From contig NZ_CACWPP010000039.1 in NCBI RefSeq assembly GCF_902762735.1, positions 1-33,324 of the forward strand: a stretch of 33,324 nucleotides of DNA, read 5' to 3'. Source of the stretch: an uncultured Ruminococcus sp. Lineage in GTDB: Bacteria > Bacillota > Clostridia > Oscillospirales > Ruminococcaceae. The notes beneath the pieces were generated by a model. That model saw only the letters and a program-made list of their open reading frames with translations. It made no database searches and was not told the DNA's origin. The position numbers were made by a program, and so were the translations under genes. Positions 16,481 to 25,473 of this stretch are shown piece after piece. The stretch's first letter is position 1; every line of letters begins with the position of its first letter.

Positions 16481-18787
16481 TCAGCCGTTGTATATGCCGT
16501 AAGCCGCCTGACCCAGCGCTATGCCGCCGTCGTTTGGCGGTACAAGACTGTGGGTCAGCACACTGAAGCCTGCATCGCTGAGCCTGTCACAGCACAGCCG
16601 CGTCAGCAGTCTGTTCTGGAAAACACCTCCGCTGAGGGCGGCTGTTTTCAGCCCCGTGTCAGCGCTTATCTTCACACAGGCGGCAGTCACCATGTCAGCC
16701 AGCACCGCATGGAACGTGTATGCCAGCGCCCCCGCCTGACAGTCTGCCAGCCTGCGTTCGGCAATATCCGCCGCCAGTGCCATAGTGCAGAGGGTCACAT
16801 AGTCCTTGTCCGCTTTTATGAGTTTTTCGGGCTTGCGGTAGTTCTCCGCTATGGCGGGGTGCTTTTCGAGATACTTCTCAGCCTCGCACATCAGCGCGGT
16901 GGAAGCCTCACCCTCAAAAGTCGAAGTCCTGACAATGCCCAGTATGGCGGATACCGCATCGAACAGCCGCCCGCAGCTTGTTGAGCGCACGCTGTTCAGA
17001 CCTTTCTCAGCCATCGCTTTTTGCAGTTTGTACTCGTTAGCTTCGCAGATGCCCAGCTTGCGGCAGAGTATCTCTCCGCCGTCACCGAAAGCGTCCCTCA
17101 GCAGTGCCGAAGCGATGCGCCAGCCCTCTTTCGATGAAAGGTCGCCGCCTGTTTGTATGAACGGCTTGATGCTTCCCACGCGCCTGTATGCCCTGTAACT
17201 GCATACCATCAGTTCGCCGCCCCAGATCGTGCCGTCATCGCCGTAGCCTGTGCCGTCAAAGCTAATACCTATCACCTCGCCCTCAAAGCCGTTCTCAGCC
17301 ATGCAGGAGAGTATATGCGCGTAGTGGTGCTGGACTTTCAGCAGGGGAATGCCGCGCTTCTGCGCCATTTCCTCAGCCACCCGCACTGTGTTGTACTTAG
17401 GGTGCGTGTCACAGACTATGACCTGCGGTTTGGCTTCCAGCAGACCGCACATGCGCTCGGTACTTTCTTCCAGCGCCTTGACGGTGCGTATATCAGCCAT
17501 GTCGCCCACATAAGGCGAGGGGTAAAGCAGGTCGCCCCGCGCTATGCAGAAGCAGTTTTTAAGTTCGCCGCCGATGGCAAGCACCTGCCTGTTATCCTTA
17601 TTTTTCAGCATGAACGGCAAGGGCGCAAATCCCCTCGAACGCCGTATCATGTAGGGTCTGCCGAACAGCCAGTCGCACACGCTGTCATCAGCCCGCAGAA
17701 GTATCTGCCTGTTATGCGAAAGCATTATGTCGCAGAAGCCGCCTATCTCTTTTTGCGCATCTTCGTCATTTCGGCAGATGGGTGCGCCGCGCACATTTCC
17801 GCTGGTCATCACCAGACAGTCGCTGAACTGTATCCCGTCAGGGTAGTCAAAAATAAGCATCTGCACAGGTGCGTATGGCAGCATCACTCCGACTGTCGTG
17901 TTGCGGGGGGCTATCAGTTCGCTGATGGTGGTGGTACTGCGCTTTTTCAGAAGCATTATGGGCTTCTGCCAGCCTGTGAGATATTCCTCCTGTCCCGCGC
18001 GGACGTGACATTCGCGCCGCACAGTGCCGATGTCTTTCATCATCAGCGCGAACGGCTTTGCGGGGCGCTTTTTGAGTTCTCTCAGCCTTGCCACCGCATC
18101 TTCGTTGTGCGCATCACAGCACAGGTGAAAACCGCCTATACCCTTTATTGCCGCTATCTTTCCCTCCATGATGGCGCGGCGCACTTCTGTTATCGCCGTC
18201 CCGCCGCGAATATCTGTGCCGACTATATACACCTCAGGTCCGCAGTCGTTACAGCAGACAGGCTGTGCATCGAACCGCCTTGTGGACGGGTCGTGATATT
18301 CTGCGGCGCATTTTTCGCACATCGGGTGTTCGCGCATGGTGGTGCGCTCGCGGTCGTATGGCATGGTGTCCAGTATGGTCAGGCGGGGACCGCATTGTGT
18401 GCAGTTTATAAACGGGTGAAGATACCTCCTGTCCGTTTTATCGAACAGCTCTGCCCTGCACTTATCGCAGGTCGCAATATCGGGCGAAACGAATATATCG
18501 CCGTACTCTTTTTCGCTCTCGATTATCTCAAAACCCGAAAATTCGGTGTATTCTGCTTCGCTTATATCAACGCCCAGCACCATCGCCCTTTCGGGAGGGT
18601 CATGCTTTATCCTGTCAGCGAAAGTGTAAAGCGCTTCTTCCTCGCCTGTGGCAATAATATCCACATACGAACCCTTGTTAGCCACCGTACCGACCAGCCC
18701 CAGCTCATCTGCCGCCACCGCCGTGAACGGTCTGAAACCCACGCCCTGCACTATGCCGAAAGCGCGTATATTAACGGTTTTTCTCAT
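16481..18787 (-). CDS. hypF: Carbamoyltransferase HypF
   Basis: 768 residues, full length. HypF turns carbamoyl phosphate and ATP into a carbamoyl adenylate and transfers the group to HypE. Domains in order are: acylphosphatase (about 1-90, GIVQGVGFRPF), two zinc-finger halves with four CxxC pairs (about 108-185), a YrdC-like domain (about 200-385, KGIGGFHLCC), and the Kae1-like transferase domain with the metal motif VQHHYAH and GTGYGDDGTIWGGE. The start has GGAG upstream and lies 15 bases after the second NifK-like gene. That spacing places hypF in the same transcript as the nitrogenase-like genes. Confidence 0.96.
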   Translation of the reverse strand: MRKTVNIRAFGIVQGVGFRPFTAVAADELGLVGTVANKGSYVDIIATGEEEALYTFADRIKHDPPERAMVLGVDISEAEYTEFSGFEIIESEKEYGDIFVSPDIATCDKCRAELFDKTDRRYLHPFINCTQCGPRLTILDTMPYDRERTTMREHPMCEKCAAEYHDPSTRRFDAQPVCCNDCGPEVYIVGTDIRGGTAITEVRRAIMEGKIAAIKGIGGFHLCCDAHNEDAVARLRELKKRPAKPFALMMKDIGTVRRECHVRAGQEEYLTGWQKPIMLLKKRSTTTISELIAPRNTTVGVMLPYAPVQMLIFDYPDGIQFSDCLVMTSGNVRGAPICRNDEDAQKEIGGFCDIMLSHNRQILLRADDSVCDWLFGRPYMIRRSRGFAPLPFMLKNKDNRQVLAIGGELKNCFCIARGDLLYPSPYVGDMADIRTVKALEESTERMCGLLEAKPQVIVCDTHPKYNTVRVAEEMAQKRGIPLLKVQHHYAHILSCMAENGFEGEVIGISFDGTGYGDDGTIWGGELMVCSYRAYRRVGSIKPFIQTGGDLSSKEGWRIASALLRDAFGDGGEILCRKLGICEANEYKLQKAMAEKGLNSVRSTSCGRLFDAVSAILGIVRTSTFEGEASTALMCEAEKYLEKHPAIAENYRKPEKLIKADKDYVTLCTMALAADIAERRLADCQAGALAYTFHAVLADMVTAACVKISADTGLKTAALSGGVFQNRLLTRLCCDRLSDAGFSVLTHSLVPPNDGGIALGQAAYGIYNG

Positions 18788-18802
18788 TTTAGTTGCTCCG
18801 TA

Positions 18803-19825
18803 TCAAAACATTTTTCCCGACACTGCGAAGTGCGGCAGGTCTATCCATTCTCCGCCGAAGTCGGGCAGTGCCCTTTTAAGGCTGATGTCGCCTATTATCC
18901 TATCAAAGCCCTGCGCCTTCTGCGCGAAGTCCTCTTCGTCCGCTATGTGGAAGTCGCCCGCCTGCGCCGCGCTTTCGTCCAGCTTAAAGAAAGTCCCGCA
19001 GACACCGCCGCCTATAATCTCACGCACAGTGTTCGCAGTGAACTGCTGGTGTATTATCAGCGTCTTTTCCGCAGGTGCGAGCGCTTTCAGCTTGTCCTCA
19101 TATCCTTTCGGTATGGGACAGCCGTGTGCTGTCACATCGAGCGAAAATTTTTCTTTAAGATAAGCCCCCGCTTTCATGCCCGAAGGCGCTGTCACGAAAA
19201 CTTTTTCAAACCGCGATATGTTCTTTATCTCATCAAGTCCGCTGTCAAGCCCGATGCACTTGACTTCATCAAAGCCCTCCGCCTTTATGACCTCTGTTAT
19301 CCTGTCAGCTTTGGCAAAGCCTGTGTTGAGGGGTGTCGCGCCGATCACGGCGGCAGTGCCTTTTTCTGTGGGCAGTTTATCCTGTGCAAAACGCCTGAAC
19401 AGCGCCAGATATGCGTCCTCTTCGCCCTTGTCGTACAGCTTTGTGCCGTCACAGGGCACGCATATACAGGGAACTCCTGTTTTCTTTTCAGCCATGCGTT
19501 CTATGGCTTTGTAGTCGGTGGCGATAACTGCGGGGACGGGTGTGCCCACCACTGCGGTGAACGCTCTTCCCAGCTGTTCCTGCGCACGCGCCAGCTTAGC
19601 CACAAGGCGGTCATCTCTGCCCAGTATAGCGTCCATATCTCTCAGCCCCGCACTCAGCAGTGCCGACTTTTTGGTGAACCATCTCGGTTCGTCAAAACCG
19701 CAGACATTACCCGCACAGCCGCCCGCATCACATATGACCGTAATGCCGCCCAGTTCGTAAAGCACCGAACATGCGCCCGAATCATCGGGGGCAAGGGGAG
19801 AAATGAATTTCAGCAGTTTTTTCAT
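18803..19825 (-). CDS. Nitrogenase component 1-like protein, NifK-type (module 2)
   Basis: 340 residues, shorter than NifK (about 520). The N-terminus matches the NifK P-cluster region. DDSGACS (Cys19) corresponds to NifK Cys70 and DAGGC (Cys37) to Cys95, followed by FDEPRWF like the NifK HFKEP stretch. The third ligand is gone: Thr95 stands where NifK has Cys153, though extra Cys32 and Cys42 are near. It is a paralogue of the protein at 21994-23166, sharing an LPHFA(V/F)SG motif near the C-terminus. The ATG at 19825 overlaps the stop of the NifD-like gene by one base and has AGGAGG seven bases before it. A GTG at 19828 is less well placed. It is probably the partner of 19825-21111. Substrate unknown. 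Confidence 0.85.
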   Translation of the reverse strand: MKKLLKFISPLAPDDSGACSVLYELGGITVICDAGGCAGNVCGFDEPRWFTKKSALLSAGLRDMDAILGRDDRLVAKLARAQEQLGRAFTAVVGTPVPAVIATDYKAIERMAEKKTGVPCICVPCDGTKLYDKGEEDAYLALFRRFAQDKLPTEKGTAAVIGATPLNTGFAKADRITEVIKAEGFDEVKCIGLDSGLDEIKNISRFEKVFVTAPSGMKAGAYLKEKFSLDVTAHGCPIPKGYEDKLKALAPAEKTLIIHQQFTANTVREIIGGGVCGTFFKLDESAAQAGDFHIADEEDFAQKAQGFDRIIGDISLKRALPDFGGEWIDLPHFAVSGKMF

Positions 19826-21111
19826 CACTTATCCTCCTTTTCAAGTGCTTTTGAAAGCTGTTCTGCCAGAAGCGACACACCCTCATAACCGAAAGGCTGT
19901 TCTTCATCATTGAACGGCACATTGGGCAGGTCGGGGTGATAGTAGCCCGCATCTACGCCGATGGTGACATCTATCTCAGTTTTGCGCTCATAGTTCAGCA
20001 TAGTCGGTGAAAGATTTGTAAATATCCTTGTATCGGGCGAAAGTTCCGCCAGCTTTTTTATATAGAAGAAATTGCGCTCACCCACCGTGCCGTATATCTC
20101 ACTTACCTTGTGACCGTACTCTGTCAGCGCAAGGGCTAGTTCAAAGCTGTCAGCATTTACGCATTCGCCCACCGCATATCTGACAGCGCCATGCTTTGCC
20201 GTCAATTCCTCGACCGACTTCTTTGCCGCGTCATAGAATTTGCCGTCCTCAAACTGCACGCCCAACGCCTGACCCAGCAGGCGGTACTGATTGCGTATCT
20301 TGTCTATGCGGTAGAACCTGTTTATCTCTATGAACGGTATGCCCAGCCGCTTTTCCATATCCTGTGCGGCGTATCTGGCTTCGGGGTTTATGACAAGGTT
20401 GAAGTTGGCGCTTGAAAGTTCGTGGTAGCGCTCTATGGTGTCACAGCGCGAAAGTTCCTGTGTGCTTACCCCTACCGACTTAAGCAGGCCGTAAAGTTCA
20501 CAGCTGTCATGGAGATGCGAGAAATAGCCCAGTATATTACAGCGGCCGCCGCGCCTTTTCTGCGGCTTCAGCAGACCGTATACCGACTTGCGTATGCCTG
20601 CCATCGGCGGCAGACGCTTTTCTCGGGTCAGCGCATACATGTATGCGGGCAGTGTGGGGACACCTGTTTCGTTCTCACACTTTCGACAGACTCTCTCCAT
20701 GTCAGTGCCAAGCAGTGCATCGACACAGGTTATGCATATCATCACTGCCGTTGGCGTGTAGTCAAGGCTGTCACAGACTTCCTTGCAGGCTTTGGGTATC
20801 TTCGTAAGGTGCCTGCCTGTAACGATGTCGGTATCGTCCAGCAGAAGATAGAAAAACCTCTCGTTGTAGCCCAGTTCGTTCAGCAGAGCGGTGTTTCGCC
20901 CGCAGCAGCCCGGTGCTACCAGCAGCATCACCGAACCGGGTATCGCCAGACCCGCACGCTTTACGCCGAAGCCCTTAGCGCCGGGCGAGTTGAAATCCAG
21001 TGTGGCAGGGGAACTGTATATCATGTGCTTTGAACTCATCAGTTCATCGGGAATGTTCTCAAAGCCCTTTTCAGCCAGTTCTGCCGCTGTGATGTAATAT
21101 GCTTCAACCAT
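19825..21111 (-). CDS. Nitrogenase component 1-like protein, NifD-type (module 2)
   Basis: 428 residues. The component 1 fold is indicated by VAPGCCGRN (Cys69/70, near NifD Cys88) and [12 protein letters not shown] (Cys129, near NifD Cys154). It also has [20 protein letters not shown], which lines up well with the NifD stretch around Cys275. In that alignment Asn242 replaces the FeMo-cofactor Cys ligand. QPFGYEG near 405 lines up with the NifD His442 motif, with Phe407 in place of His. So it should not bind FeMo-cofactor in the nitrogenase way. The true start is the ATG at 21111, overlapping the NifH-like stop by eight bases. A longer frame to 21189 lies inside that gene. An extra CxxC (Cys142, Cys145) is present. 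Confidence 0.86.
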   Translation of the reverse strand: MVEAYYITAAELAEKGFENIPDELMSSKHMIYSSPATLDFNSPGAKGFGVKRAGLAIPGSVMLLVAPGCCGRNTALLNELGYNERFFYLLLDDTDIVTGRHLTKIPKACKEVCDSLDYTPTAVMICITCVDALLGTDMERVCRKCENETGVPTLPAYMYALTREKRLPPMAGIRKSVYGLLKPQKRRGGRCNILGYFSHLHDSCELYGLLKSVGVSTQELSRCDTIERYHELSSANFNLVINPEARYAAQDMEKRLGIPFIEINRFYRIDKIRNQYRLLGQALGVQFEDGKFYDAAKKSVEELTAKHGAVRYAVGECVNADSFELALALTEYGHKVSEIYGTVGERNFFYIKKLAELSPDTRIFTNLSPTMLNYERKTEIDVTIGVDAGYYHPDLPNVPFNDEEQPFGYEGVSLLAEQLSKALEKEDK

Positions 21112-21868
21112 TAGCTTCGTCCTCCGCAATAAGCAGTTTTGCCAGCCCGAAGAAACGCTTTGCAGTTTCGCATTCGGGGTCGCCCTCAATGACAGTTTTG
21201 CCCATATCCTCGTACTTTATTATGTCAGCCGAGCGGGGAATGTCAGCCGCAACATCAAGCCCTGCACTTTCGGCAAAAGCCCTGACTTTCTCTTCCTCAT
21301 TCTCGACAGCCCTGCGGTTCATTATTATGCCGCGCACTTTTGCATAGCTTCTGTCCTCGAAGTTCTTCACTGCTTTGTTGATGTTGTTTGCCGCATACAG
21401 TGCCATCTTCTCGCCCGAAGTCACTATCAGCACCTTGTCGGCATAGCCCTCGCGTATGGGGGCGGCAAATCCGCCGCAGACCACATCGCCCAGCACATCG
21501 TAAAGCACCACATCGGGCTTGAATTTCTCGAAAAGTTCCAGTTCTTCCAGCAGTGCGAAGGTGGTTATTATGCCGCGTCCCGCACAGCCAAGACCCGGTG
21601 TTGGTCCGCCTGTTTCGATGCAGAGTATGCCGCCGTAGCCCACCTTGCTTATCTCTTCGATGGAAGTCGGCTCGTCATCGTGTTCGCGCATGTAGTCCAT
21701 CACAGGGGTGACAGGTGTGCCGCCCAGCAGGTTTATGGTTGAATCTGCTTTGGGGTCACAGCCTATCTGTATCACCCTTTTGCCCAGTGAAGCGAACGCC
21801 GCCGCCAGATTTGCCGTGCATGTGGATTTTCCGATGCCGCCCTTGCCGTATATCGCCAGTTTTATCAT
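21104..21868 (-). CDS. NifH-like iron protein (module 2)
   Basis: 254 residues. It should be the ATP-driven electron donor to its NifD/K-like partner. The P-loop GKGGIGKST is at 8-16, the DPKADST switch region at 38-44, the [4Fe-4S] ligands are Cys95 (GLGCAGRG) and Cys131 (GDVVCGGF), and Arg98 matches the ADP-ribosylated Arg of NifH. The start is the ATG at 21868, with AAGGAG ten bases before. The in-frame codons back to 21928 are encoded by an R2 repeat and are not part of the gene. It is shorter than NifH (about 290), like ChlL/BchL- or CfbC-type members. It is clearly paralogous to 24715-25473. Confidence 0.93.
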   Translation of the reverse strand: MIKLAIYGKGGIGKSTCTANLAAAFASLGKRVIQIGCDPKADSTINLLGGTPVTPVMDYMREHDDEPTSIEEISKVGYGGILCIETGGPTPGLGCAGRGIITTFALLEELELFEKFKPDVVLYDVLGDVVCGGFAAPIREGYADKVLIVTSGEKMALYAANNINKAVKNFEDRSYAKVRGIIMNRRAVENEEEKVRAFAESAGLDVAADIPRSADIIKYEDMGKTVIEGDPECETAKRFFGLAKLLIAEDEANG

Positions 21869-21900
21869 TAAAATAAGCTCCTTGTTAATGTATCTTTTTA

Positions 21901-21948
21901 TCCCAATTTGGCTGTGTATCATCATCAATACACATCAAAATTGGGAGA
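21901..21948. repeat. R2 repeat, short form
   Basis: Near-palindrome with arms TCCCAATTTGGCTGTGTAT and ATACACATCAAAATTGGGA, lying between the module 1 NifK-like gene and the module 2 NifH-like gene. On the plus strand a T-rich run follows. On the transcribed (minus) strand a hairpin could form, and it may lower read-through between the modules. Confidence 0.8.
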
Positions 21949-21993
21949 TCTTTTTTCTGTCACCGCAGAAGTCCTATATAAAGCATCACAGCT

Positions 21994-23166
21994 TTATGGC
22001 AGTTTGCCCCACACTTCTTTCAGGTCTTTGCAGATGATGTTCTGCATATCTTTTGCAAAGCACCTGCCCGAAAACGCGAAGTGCGGCAGTTCCAGCAGTT
22101 CACAGCCCTTTGGCAGAATGTATCTGTACAGCGGATCGGCTATGACCGTCTTTATGCCGTTATCCGAAAGATAAGCCGTTATCTCATCTTCCGAAAGCAG
22201 AGGCATATCTTTTTTGTCGGGGCTTAGTGCGGCATCTGTGTCGGGCGGACAGATAACGTCCACCGCCGCACTTGTCAGCATCGACCACTCCCGCGCCAGC
22301 GAACCTGCAAGCACAGCCTCACCGATAACAGCCCGTTCTGCATCATTATCAATACTTCTGCCGCGAACTATCGGATAATAACTGCTTCTGCCGTCGCGGG
22401 CAGCCCTGTGCATTTCCGATGCGCATATATCTTTCTGGGATACACCCAGCGGCACACCGCAGATATAGGGTATGCCGAATTCCTTTTCCATATACCGCGC
22501 CGTTTCAAGCCCTGTGTATGACACCACAAGATCAACTTTAGCCGAAGCCGCTTTGCGGATCTCGTCAAGGGTGCTTCCCATGCCGATGCTTGAAATGAAC
22601 TTCATATCACATTCACCCAGCATTTTTTTGATGGTGCTTACCGTGTCGGTCAGCCCGAAGTCAAGCGGTGTTGCGCCGACTATGTTATAAGATGTGCCTT
22701 CAAAGCTGTCTTTCGGCATGTCATGCACGAATTCTTTCACCAGCGCCAGCAGTGCCTTTGATGCGCCGTCAACATACGAGCGCGTGCCGTTTGTTTCTAT
22801 GCCGAAAGTCGGTATACCTGTGCGGTGCTGTATGTCCTCAGCCACCGCGCGGTAGTCAAAGCCTGTCATCATCGGCATGGGCGAACCGCACAGCACTATA
22901 AATGCGGGCGAACGGTCTTTAGCCGCCGAAACTATGTCAGCTATCAGCTTTTCGTCGTTGCCCATGACCGCATCAAGTTCGGTCAGCGCAGAAATATATA
23001 TCATCGAGCGTTGGTCGTACCAGCGCGGTTCATCGTGGGTGGAATAGGTCGAATTGCACCCCGATGCGTCATGCACCACCGTCATTCCCCCGAATTCGTA
23101 CAGCGCCGAGCATACGCCCGAAGTGTCTGCCGCATAACAGGGGATTATCCTGCTAACATTTTTCAT
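21994..23166 (-). CDS. Nitrogenase component 1-like protein, NifK-type (module 1)
   Basis: 390 residues. DTSGVCS (Cys19), DASGC (Cys37) and VLCGSPMP (Cys93) match the NifK P-cluster cysteines 70, 95 and 153. THDEPRWYD follows Cys37 as HFKEP does in NifK. All three cluster ligands are therefore kept, unlike its paralogue at 18803-19825. The C-terminal part carries the shared LPHFAFSG motif near residue 366. CAGGAG lies before the ATG. It is separated from its likely NifD-type partner by 233 bases holding an R1 element, so the pair may be transcribed unequally. A heteromeric partnership with 23400-24713 is inferred from gene order. Confidence 0.86.
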   Translation of the reverse strand: MKNVSRIIPCYAADTSGVCSALYEFGGMTVVHDASGCNSTYSTHDEPRWYDQRSMIYISALTELDAVMGNDEKLIADIVSAAKDRSPAFIVLCGSPMPMMTGFDYRAVAEDIQHRTGIPTFGIETNGTRSYVDGASKALLALVKEFVHDMPKDSFEGTSYNIVGATPLDFGLTDTVSTIKKMLGECDMKFISSIGMGSTLDEIRKAASAKVDLVVSYTGLETARYMEKEFGIPYICGVPLGVSQKDICASEMHRAARDGRSSYYPIVRGRSIDNDAERAVIGEAVLAGSLAREWSMLTSAAVDVICPPDTDAALSPDKKDMPLLSEDEITAYLSDNGIKTVIADPLYRYILPKGCELLELPHFAFSGRCFAKDMQNIICKDLKEVWGKLP

Positions 23167-23189
23167 AAAATACTCCTGTAAAATAATAT

Positions 23190-23333
23190 ATGACTATCCC
23201 TTTAGCATACCAACTAAAAATGCGGTGAACAAAAGGATAATTGAGCGCTCCATATTGGGATATGTTTAACAAGTGATCGTTATTGAGAACCGCCAACTAT
23301 TGTTAATGTCAGGTGTGTCGGCGTGATGACCAT
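23190..23333 (-). repeat. R1 repeat, reversed variant
   Basis: Starts ATGACTATCCCTTTAGCATACC and ends GGTGTGTCGGCGTGATGACCAT, giving imperfect terminal inverted repeats with a TATCCC and a CACACC core. The outer half matches copy 1 in reverse. The inner part is different and holds a CCGCCAACTATTGTTAA block seen near other repeats. It fills the gap between the NifD-like and NifK-like genes of module 1; nothing else is seen there. Confidence 0.75.
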
Positions 23334-23399
23334 AAAACAAAATACGACATTTTTTTGCGCACCGCCTGTTGTTACTGCATACGCCTTTCAATTAAGTGG

Positions 23400-24713
23400 T
23401 CAGATACAGCTTTCGCACCCGATGCCCTTGTGGGAGATCAGCCTGCGCCTGTCTTTAGGTGCGCGGGCGGCTCCCGCAATAAGATCGGCTATGGCGCTTA
23501 TGCCTGTAAAGCCCCAGTATCCGCCGTTCTGCACAATGTTCACAAAATAGTCGGTGTTAAAATAGTGCGCCGCTTTCTGCCCTATTGCTATCACCCGCTC
23601 ATGTTCGAGTTCGGGGAAATCAAGCATGTTCACATTCACTGCCGAACATATGGTGATGTCGGGCGCAAGACTTTTCAGCCGCTCAAACGCCGCACCGTCC
23701 TCGCCAAGACAGTCATTGATGATATATCTCACATCAAAACCGTGACGGACAAGCAGTTCCGCCAGCCCGAACGGCTGAGTCACCGCCGTGAAGTCGATGG
23801 CTATGGGCGTATCGCCGACAGCTTCCTTAGCCGCCGTCAGCGCTTTTTTTGCAGAATTTTCCTCTGCTGTCAGGTCGGGGCAGTCCACCCCGAGTGCATC
23901 GCACAGCTTTGCCATGTTCGCCCTTATCTCGTCAGCATCAAAGCTGTTCGGCAGATACATCGCCTGCGCACCCAGCCGCGCCGAAAGTTCTTCGCACCCG
24001 AACTGCGCAGTGGGCAGATAAGCTATGTTCAGCGAACTTTTTGCCATGTCAAGATATTCCTGATAGCTTGTGCATGCTGTCAGGTCGCGCAGGACAAAGC
24101 CGTTATCCTTTATGACCCTCACAAGTTCGCTGTTTTCATCTGTTGCCCTGTCGTTGCCCAGTATGCTCACCGACTTTCTGTCAAGCCCCATCGGTCTGAG
24201 CGCATCATAAAGCTGTGCGCGCATCTTCGCATCGGGCGAGATGGTCTTTCTCATGGTGGGGGTCATGTAGCAGTCGGCAAAGTGTATATCGGGGTATTTT
24301 TCTGAAAGTTCGGCTATTATCACATCAAAGTCGCACCCCGCGAACAGGTGTATACAGCTGAGGTATAAAAGCACCTGTTTTGGACGGTAGGGGAGTTTTT
24401 CCAGTATCTCGCATACACCGTCCGTCACATCGCTCTCCAGTGTGCCGTCGAACATATCCTGCTCGGATACCGAGATCCAGCTCATTCTGTCCAGCGCGTT
24501 CATCTCTGCCGCCGTGAGTATCACGCCGCGCAGACAGCCCTGTGCGCAGGCGAATATCTCATGCGTTTCGGGTATCAGCATACCTGTGTGTACTATGTTC
24601 CACACGCCCCTTGCGGGCGGGTTGTATTCAAGTCCCCCCGCGAAGAAGTCACCGTTCACCGCATCGCCCAGCCTGACTGTGGGCGGTCTGTCAAGACCGA
24701 CTTGTTTCAGCAT
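23400..24713 (-). CDS. Nitrogenase component 1-like protein, NifD-type (module 1)
   Basis: 437 residues from the ATG at 24713, chosen because GGAGG lies eight bases upstream. An earlier ATG at 24737 would put that site inside the gene. Possible cluster ligands are Cys56/Cys60 (FACAQGCLRG) and Cys120 (LSCIHLFAGCD, near NifD Cys154). SLNIAYLP aligns with the NifD segment that holds Cys275, but Leu233 replaces the Cys. GYWGFTGISAIADL aligns with the NifD YHGFDGFAIFARD segment, with Trp400 where His442 would be. Both FeMo-cofactor ligands are thus absent. The protein ends in a CxxC (GCESCI), not known to me in NifD. It is a distant relative of 19825-21111. Confidence 0.84.
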   Translation of the reverse strand: MLKQVGLDRPPTVRLGDAVNGDFFAGGLEYNPPARGVWNIVHTGMLIPETHEIFACAQGCLRGVILTAAEMNALDRMSWISVSEQDMFDGTLESDVTDGVCEILEKLPYRPKQVLLYLSCIHLFAGCDFDVIIAELSEKYPDIHFADCYMTPTMRKTISPDAKMRAQLYDALRPMGLDRKSVSILGNDRATDENSELVRVIKDNGFVLRDLTACTSYQEYLDMAKSSLNIAYLPTAQFGCEELSARLGAQAMYLPNSFDADEIRANMAKLCDALGVDCPDLTAEENSAKKALTAAKEAVGDTPIAIDFTAVTQPFGLAELLVRHGFDVRYIINDCLGEDGAAFERLKSLAPDITICSAVNVNMLDFPELEHERVIAIGQKAAHYFNTDYFVNIVQNGGYWGFTGISAIADLIAGAARAPKDRRRLISHKGIGCESCI

Positions 24714-24714
24714 A

Positions 24715-25473
24715 TCACTCACCTCCGCAAGCCGCATATACGCTGTCAGCGATGGCTTCCAGCTGTTTTGCCGTATCGCTGTCGGGGGCGCTCGCGACTA
24801 TCGTTTTGCCGCGCTCTTCCGCCAGCGGTATATCCTCGCTCCTGTCCAGTGTGCCTATCACTTCAGTGCCGAAGTCAGCCGCCAGTTCAGCCGCCGCATC
24901 GTCCTCATCGGGGACTCCTCTGCGGTTGAGGATTATGCCGCCCAGTCCCGCATAGCCGCGTCCCTTGAAATTATCCACCGCCATGCAGATGTTTGCCGCC
25001 GCATAGCGCGACATCTTCTCTCCCGAACAGACCACGAATATCTTGTCGGCATAGCCCTTGCGCATCGGCATGGAAAAACCGCCGCACACCACATCGCCCA
25101 GCACATCGTATATCACCACATCGGGCTTGAACCTTTCATAAGCCCCCAGCTTTTCCAGACTTTCCAGCGCGTTTATTATACCGCGCCCCGCACAGCCAAG
25201 ACCGGGTATCGGACCGCCCGCTTCAACGCAGTACACCCCGCACTCAGCCCTGAACACCACATCGTCCAGTGTGAATTTACCGCCTGTCTTTCTGGTCATG
25301 TCAAGCACAGTCGGTATCCTGTCACCGCCGTGTAAAAGTGAAGTCGAGTCTGCTTTCGGGTCACAGCCTATCTGCATCACCGTAAGACCTTTTGCCGCCA
25401 GCGCTGCCGAGATATTGCATGCTATCGTTGACTTGCCGATGCCGCCCTTGCCGTATATCGCGAATTTTATCAT
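24715..25473 (-). CDS. NifH-like iron protein (module 1)
   Basis: 252 residues. P-loop GKGGIGKST at 8-16, DPKADST at 39-44, cluster ligands Cys94 (GLGCAGRG) and Cys130 (GDVVCGGF), switch Asp in DVLGDV. It is about the same length as the module 2 paralogue and lacks the C-terminal extension of true NifH. Its start overlaps the hydE stop by four bases (ATGA), and the NifD-like gene starts one base after its stop. HydE, NifH-like and NifD-like are therefore made from one message. This is the best sequence evidence that HydE works with the nitrogenase-like enzyme, or at least is regulated with it. Confidence 0.94.
   Translation of the reverse strand: MIKFAIYGKGGIGKSTIACNISAALAAKGLTVMQIGCDPKADSTSLLHGGDRIPTVLDMTRKTGGKFTLDDVVFRAECGVYCVEAGGPIPGLGCAGRGIINALESLEKLGAYERFKPDVVIYDVLGDVVCGGFSMPMRKGYADKIFVVCSGEKMSRYAAANICMAVDNFKGRGYAGLGGIILNRRGVPDEDDAAAELAADFGTEVIGTLDRSEDIPLAEERGKTIVASAPDSDTAKQLEAIADSVYAACGGE

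Noticed and set aside
14064-18787. Part of a [NiFe] hydrogenase operon
   Set aside because: No hydrogenase subunit, hypA, hypB or maturation protease is present in the window; the upstream genes are nitrogenase-like.
17153-19888. A 911-codon open frame on the plus strand
   Set aside because: It lies wholly antisense to hypF and the NifK-like gene, which carry clear family motifs. It has no ribosome binding site and reads as Cys/His/Arg-rich filler. It results from the codon bias of the genes opposite.
21104-21928. NifH-like gene starting at 21928
   Set aside because: The extra 20 codons come from an R2 repeat. The family start and an AAGGAG site lie at 21868.
18803-25473. A true N2-fixing nitrogenase
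   Set aside because: No nifB, nifE or nifN, short NifH/D/K-like proteins, and both FeMo-cofactor ligands are replaced in each NifD-like protein.
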